From OCS116 sp051531935 (GTDB lineage: Bacteria; Pseudomonadota; Alphaproteobacteria; Rhizobiales; OSC116), in assembly GCA_051531935.1 (NCBI GenBank), contig JAOPTR010000018.1, positions 62,001 to 126,000 on the forward strand: a DNA stretch of 64,000 nt, given 5' to 3'. The position numbers and the translations under genes were made by a program. This document shows positions 60,895 through 64,000 of the stretch, in pieces. The notes below the pieces were generated by a model, which saw only the letters and a list, made by a program, of their open reading frames with translations, was not told where the DNA came from and did not search any database. Each line of letters starts with the position of its first letter. The stretch's first letter is position 1.

Positions 60895-61121
60895 TTTGAA
60901 TCCCTCGGCCAATGTTTGAGTTTAGCATTTGAAGTCTTAGGATCAGACTTTTGCGGCGATTTTGTATTTGTCCCGTAAAATGTTTGGTTTCCAGAACGAT
61001 CAAATATCAAATGAACCGAGTTTTCGGTAAAAACGCATTCCTGTAATGTTGATCCATGATCGATAGCAACCTTGAGAGCTCTTTTTAATTCAACCTCCGT
61101 TGCAATTATCTTTTTACTCAT
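60891..61121 (-). CDS. Small hypothetical protein upstream of the integrase
   Basis: A 76-residue protein starting M-S-K-K-I-I-A-T-E-V-E-L-K-R-A-L-K-V-A. Its stop overlaps the integrase start by four bases (ATGA), so the two were translationally coupled. The N-terminal half looks helical and the C-terminal half is Lys/Ser-rich. It has no clear excisionase signature; a partner of the integrase is inferred from position. Confidence 0.5.
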   Translation of the reverse strand: MSKKIIATEVELKRALKVAIDHGSTLQECVFTENSVHLIFDRSGNQTFYGTNTKSPQKSDPKTSNAKLKHWPRDSK

Positions 61122-61606
61122 TTCAGATTTTCTTCTAATTGAGTCAGTTATGCCTAGGCACAAAAGACCTATGAGTGCTTGAGAAATCATATTTGTAAGT
61201 TCACGCTCAATTCGTTGAACTGAGGGCGAGTTTTATCAGACGCAAATATGAGTTATATTCTGCAACGTCGTTTGTATCTTCATGTTTTTAATGCAATTTA
61301 AGTACTTTAACCAAGTAACTCTCGCGTTTACGAATAGACAAATTACTCAGAATGTCTTTGCGTTTTCATATTGTTTGCGTAATAGTTTTATTTTAATGTC
61401 AAACTATGTGTTTATATTAATTTAAATTTTTCAAAATATCAATATTAATTCATTTAAAACAATATGTTATTTAATTTTCTGTATTTGAATATGTTGAGAG
61501 AATTACGGTCTTGTTATATCGCTTTTGGTCAGTGGATAAGAGGATGAGAATGTTTTTATACTTATAGTTTATAAAATTTAGTTATGACCTATAGATCATT
61601 CTTTAA
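61122..61606. other. Very AT-rich intergenic region
   Basis: About 480 bases with visibly lower GC than the surroundings, between the integrase unit and a LysR gene. I see no gene, tRNA fragment or strong hairpin in it. Lower GC may mark foreign origin. Confidence 0.5.
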
Positions 61607-62503
61607 TTAGTTAAGTATTTGTGATGTTAAAAAATTAATGAAAACTCTGGTTTTAGTTAAAAGATATTTTGAAGGCGGTCTTAGTATATAGAGTGTTAAA
61701 GGAGTAGGGTCTTGAACGAATGATAAGTTTATTAGTTGTCCTGTTTGAATCTCTTTGTCCACTATCAACTTAGGAAGATAGGCGATACCGCCATTGGCCA
61801 ATAAAGCAGATTTTATCATATAGCTGTTATTAAATTTCATTACGGCTGTTGGAGAAATTTTTACAACAGTATTTTGTTCCTCAAGATCCCATGTGCCACT
61901 CATTTGCAAACCTGTATAGAGTAAACAGCGATGAGCATTTATATCGTTTGTGGTTTTTAATGGGGGGGCATTTGATAGATATTCAGGGGTAGCACATAAA
62001 ATACGAGGTATTTCGCGTAGCTTTTGGACGATTAAGTTGCTGTCATTTAAAGAATGAGCAATTCTTAAAACAATATCGTAACCTTCATTTAAAACATCAA
62101 CAAAGTGATCATTTGTGGTGAGCTCTAGGCTGACTTTTGGGTATTTTCTCTGAAAATTTGCCGATATTTCTCCCATGTAACTCATGCCGAAAATAGTGGG
62201 TAGGTTAATTCGAACAGTTCCTGATATTTCGGAAGAATGAGCTTGCATCTGTTCTTCTAGACTTTGCAAGTTATCAGTGATTTTCTCAGCAAAGTCATAA
62301 CATTCTAAACCAGCGTCAGTGATTTTTAACGATCTAGTTGAACGTATTAACAGGCTCGTATTAAGATGTTTTTCGAGATGAGTGACAGATTTGGCAACCC
62401 AAGCAGGTGAAATGTTTAAGAGTTTTCCTGCGTCGGAGAAGCTGCCGCTATCAACTGTAACTTTAAATATTCTTAAGCATTCAGCTACATTAATCCCTGC
62501 CAT
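61607..62503 (-). CDS. LysR-family transcriptional regulator
   Basis: A 298-residue regulator with an N-terminal winged helix-turn-helix (C-L-R-I-F-K-V-T-V-D-S-G-S-F-S-D-A-G-K) and an effector-binding domain with V-R-I-N-L-P near residue 92 and S-L-E-L-T-T-N-D near 118. The start is ATG 62503; a GTG at 62515 is possible. It is divergent from the old-yellow-enzyme gene at 62604, its probable target. Confidence 0.88.
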   Translation of the reverse strand: MAGINVAECLRIFKVTVDSGSFSDAGKLLNISPAWVAKSVTHLEKHLNTSLLIRSTRSLKITDAGLECYDFAEKITDNLQSLEEQMQAHSSEISGTVRINLPTIFGMSYMGEISANFQRKYPKVSLELTTNDHFVDVLNEGYDIVLRIAHSLNDSNLIVQKLREIPRILCATPEYLSNAPPLKTTNDINAHRCLLYTGLQMSGTWDLEEQNTVVKISPTAVMKFNNSYMIKSALLANGGIAYLPKLIVDKEIQTGQLINLSFVQDPTPLTLYILRPPSKYLLTKTRVFINFLTSQILN

Positions 62504-62603
62504 ATTATGTGACACTTTGTTTAGTTAGTTTGAATAATATGGCATATATACAATACAAAATGGAATAAGTAAATTAATTGGACATTATTTTAATAAAGGA
62601 AGC

Positions 62604-63713
62604 ATGATGTCTAACGAAATACTTTTTGAAAATGGGAAATTGGGTGAAATTGAAGTTAAGAACCGAACTATTGTGGCGCCGATGACGCGCATAAGCGGCA
62701 CGTCGAATGGCGATGTTGGTCCTTTAATGACTGATTACTACGCTGCGTTTGGTTTAGGTGGCTTTGGCACCATAATAACTGAGGGGGTTTACACTGACAG
62801 AGAATATAGTCAGGGTTATATAAACCAACCTGGAATTACCGATGAAAAACAAGCAACAAGCTGGGCTGATTTGATTGAAAAGGTTCATCAAACAAATGCT
62901 AAAATCATAATTCAATTAATGCATGCAGGTGCATTGTCTCAATTTAATCGATTTTCAGCCAAGACTGGCGGGCCGTCTGCGGTTACACCAAAAGGCGAGC
63001 AAATGGGCTTTTATCATGGCGAGGGATCCTACAAGAAGCCAATTGAGATGTCTGTTAAGGATATTGAAATTGCTGTGAATGGATTTGTAGATTCTGCGAA
63101 GCGCGCACAAGATGCTGGTGCTGATGGTGTGGAAATTCACGGAGCCAATGGTTATCTATTAGATCAATTTTTGACCGAATATACCAATCAACGGAATGAT
63201 TTGTACGGTGGCTCGATAATCAACCGAATTAGATTGACTTGTGAGATTGTTGAACGCGTTAGGGCGGGTGTTGGTGATGATTTTACAGTTGGTGTCCGAA
63301 TTTCTCAAGCGAAGGTAAATGACTTTGAATATAAATGGTCTGGAGGAGCAGAGGACGCAAAAGTTGTTTTTGAACAATTAACTAAATCTGGTGCATCATA
63401 TATTCATACGACTGAATTTGAAGCGTTCAAACCCGCGTTTGGTGACGGGAAATCATTATCTGCTTTAGCCAAAGAGATTTCTAAATTGCCGATCATTGCT
63501 AATGGATCATTGGAAACCGCTGAAAAGGCTTCTGATATGATCGATAATAAAGAAGCTGATTTTGTAGCTATTGGTAAGGGTGCGCTTGCTGCGTCCGATT
63601 GGGTAAATAAAATTAGAAATGGTGAAAAAATTCCAGATTTTGATTTTGGACTTTTATCACCATTTGCTGATCTTAAAACCGCTTTGGAATTTACCAAAAA
63701 GAATAATGATTAA
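62604..63713 (+). CDS. Old-yellow-enzyme family NADH:flavin oxidoreductase
   Basis: An FMN-dependent ene-reductase of 369 residues with a TIM-barrel fold. The N-terminal K-N-R-x-I-V-A-P-M-T-R motif, I-Q-L-M-H-A-G near residue 100 and E-I-H-G-A-N-G-Y-L-L-D-Q-F near 182 fit the family. Such enzymes reduce activated double bonds or degrade aromatic or nitro compounds; the substrate is unknown. The ATG at 62607 is an alternative start with similar spacing to A-A-A-G-G-A. It is divergent from the LysR gene. Confidence 0.88.
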   Translation: MMSNEILFENGKLGEIEVKNRTIVAPMTRISGTSNGDVGPLMTDYYAAFGLGGFGTIITEGVYTDREYSQGYINQPGITDEKQATSWADLIEKVHQTNAKIIIQLMHAGALSQFNRFSAKTGGPSAVTPKGEQMGFYHGEGSYKKPIEMSVKDIEIAVNGFVDSAKRAQDAGADGVEIHGANGYLLDQFLTEYTNQRNDLYGGSIINRIRLTCEIVERVRAGVGDDFTVGVRISQAKVNDFEYKWSGGAEDAKVVFEQLTKSGASYIHTTEFEAFKPAFGDGKSLSALAKEISKLPIIANGSLETAEKASDMIDNKEADFVAIGKGALAASDWVNKIRNGEKIPDFDFGLLSPFADLKTALEFTKKNND

Positions 63714-64000
63714 AAGTTCATTTTTCTATTAACTGTTAAATTTTCAGGTATTAGATATTTAGGCATATCTGGGCTTGTTAAGACGGACAGTGTCTTCAAA
63801 CGCTGAATGGTGCGCTGACAAGCATTCTTTAAATGCTGTTGCAATGCTTGGCAGGCGGTTTCAATATCGTCTGCCAAAACGGCATCAAAGACTGCCAAAT
63901 GCTCGTTGCGCATGTTGAGGCTTGACGGGGCATTGCCAATGGCCTCTCTAAACATGTGGTTAACTGCAAACACAACTGTGGTTTCTCTCAGCATATTGAG
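63710..64000 (-). CDS. GntR-family regulator, FCD domain, C-terminal part (partial)
   Basis: A fragment of an effector-binding FCD domain that runs off the right edge: the frame stays open to base 64000. Visible are V-N-H-M-F-R-E-A-I-G-N-A-P-S-S-L-N-M, N-E-H-L-A-V-F-D-A-V and L-Q-Q-H-L, the FCD motifs with His residues that bind metal or carboxylic ligands. The N-terminal winged helix lies outside the window. Its stop overlaps the convergent oxidoreductase gene by three bases. Confidence 0.75.
   Translation of the reverse strand, partial: LNMLRETTVVFAVNHMFREAIGNAPSSLNMRNEHLAVFDAVLADDIETACQALQQHLKNACQRTIQRLKTLSVLTSPDMPKYLIPENLTVNRKMNF

Overview
The window looks like part of the chromosome of an AT-rich (roughly 40 % GC by eye) alphaproteobacterium of the Hyphomicrobiales (Rhizobiales) type. 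The evidence is gene content and order: recA-alaS followed by a eukaryote-like NADP isocitrate dehydrogenase; trmJ-murI-rpsD; the purC-purS-purQ-purL-bolA-grxD run with the ATP synthase zeta subunit gene and purB beside it; aapJQMP; a two-domain cold shock protein; and a PAS_5 / PilZ / transglutaminase-like peptidase trio. I cannot name a genus.

Layout. 0-4.3 kb: recA end, alaS and a cyclic-nucleotide-type K+ channel. 4.3-8.5 kb (minus): panB-panC, two glycerophosphodiesterase-like genes and two small paralogous lipoproteins. 8.6-11.5 kb: icd, a frameshifted AraC regulator and a divergent membrane protein. 11.5-14.5 kb: trmJ-murI, arsC, rpsD. 14.6-17.7 kb: an RTX metalloprotease facing away from a TbpB-like surface protein. 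17.8-24.4 kb: purine synthesis. 24.4-28.9 kb: small unknowns and a LysR / VOC-EamA-phosphoesterase unit. 28.9-29.5 kb: a SigZ-like sigma factor followed by a 23-residue peptide that is almost pure Cys-x repeat. 29.6-33.9 kb: cysH-DUF934-cysI-DUF2849-cysG for sulfite and siroheme. 34-38.7 kb: ferredoxin, radC, map, an AraC regulator and a DMT transporter. 38.8-44.2 kb: cold shock protein and the aapJQMP amino-acid importer. 44.3-48.7 kb: queA and tgt (queuosine) around a tandem P-loop family with a decayed third copy, then secG and a CBS protein. 49.2-50.5 kb: a secreted Gln-rich hexapeptide repeat protein. 50.8-54.2 kb: PAS, PilZ, BTLCP peptidase, a structured RNA candidate and nadK. 54.4-59.3 kb: cysD-cysNC, a glycosyltransferase-like gene and rlmB. 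59.5-59.7 kb: tRNA-Tyr and tRNA-Gly. 59.8-61.1 kb: a disrupted tyrosine integrase next to tRNA-Gly, marking a probable old integration site. 61.6-64 kb: LysR, an old-yellow-enzyme oxidoreductase and a partial GntR regulator.

How genes work together. Sulfate assimilation is split over two loci: cysD-cysNC activates sulfate, and cysH-cysI with the CysG-like protein reduces it. The CysG-like protein has lost most of its methyltransferase domain, so uroporphyrinogen methylation must come from elsewhere. The most unusual system is the sigma factor plus Cys-x peptide operon: it has a near-consensus promoter and a hairpin that appears to cover the peptide's ribosome-binding site. Other notable items are the two-residue-periodic Gln/Tyr repeat protein, the decayed P-loop copy, and the hairpin-rich segment before nadK.
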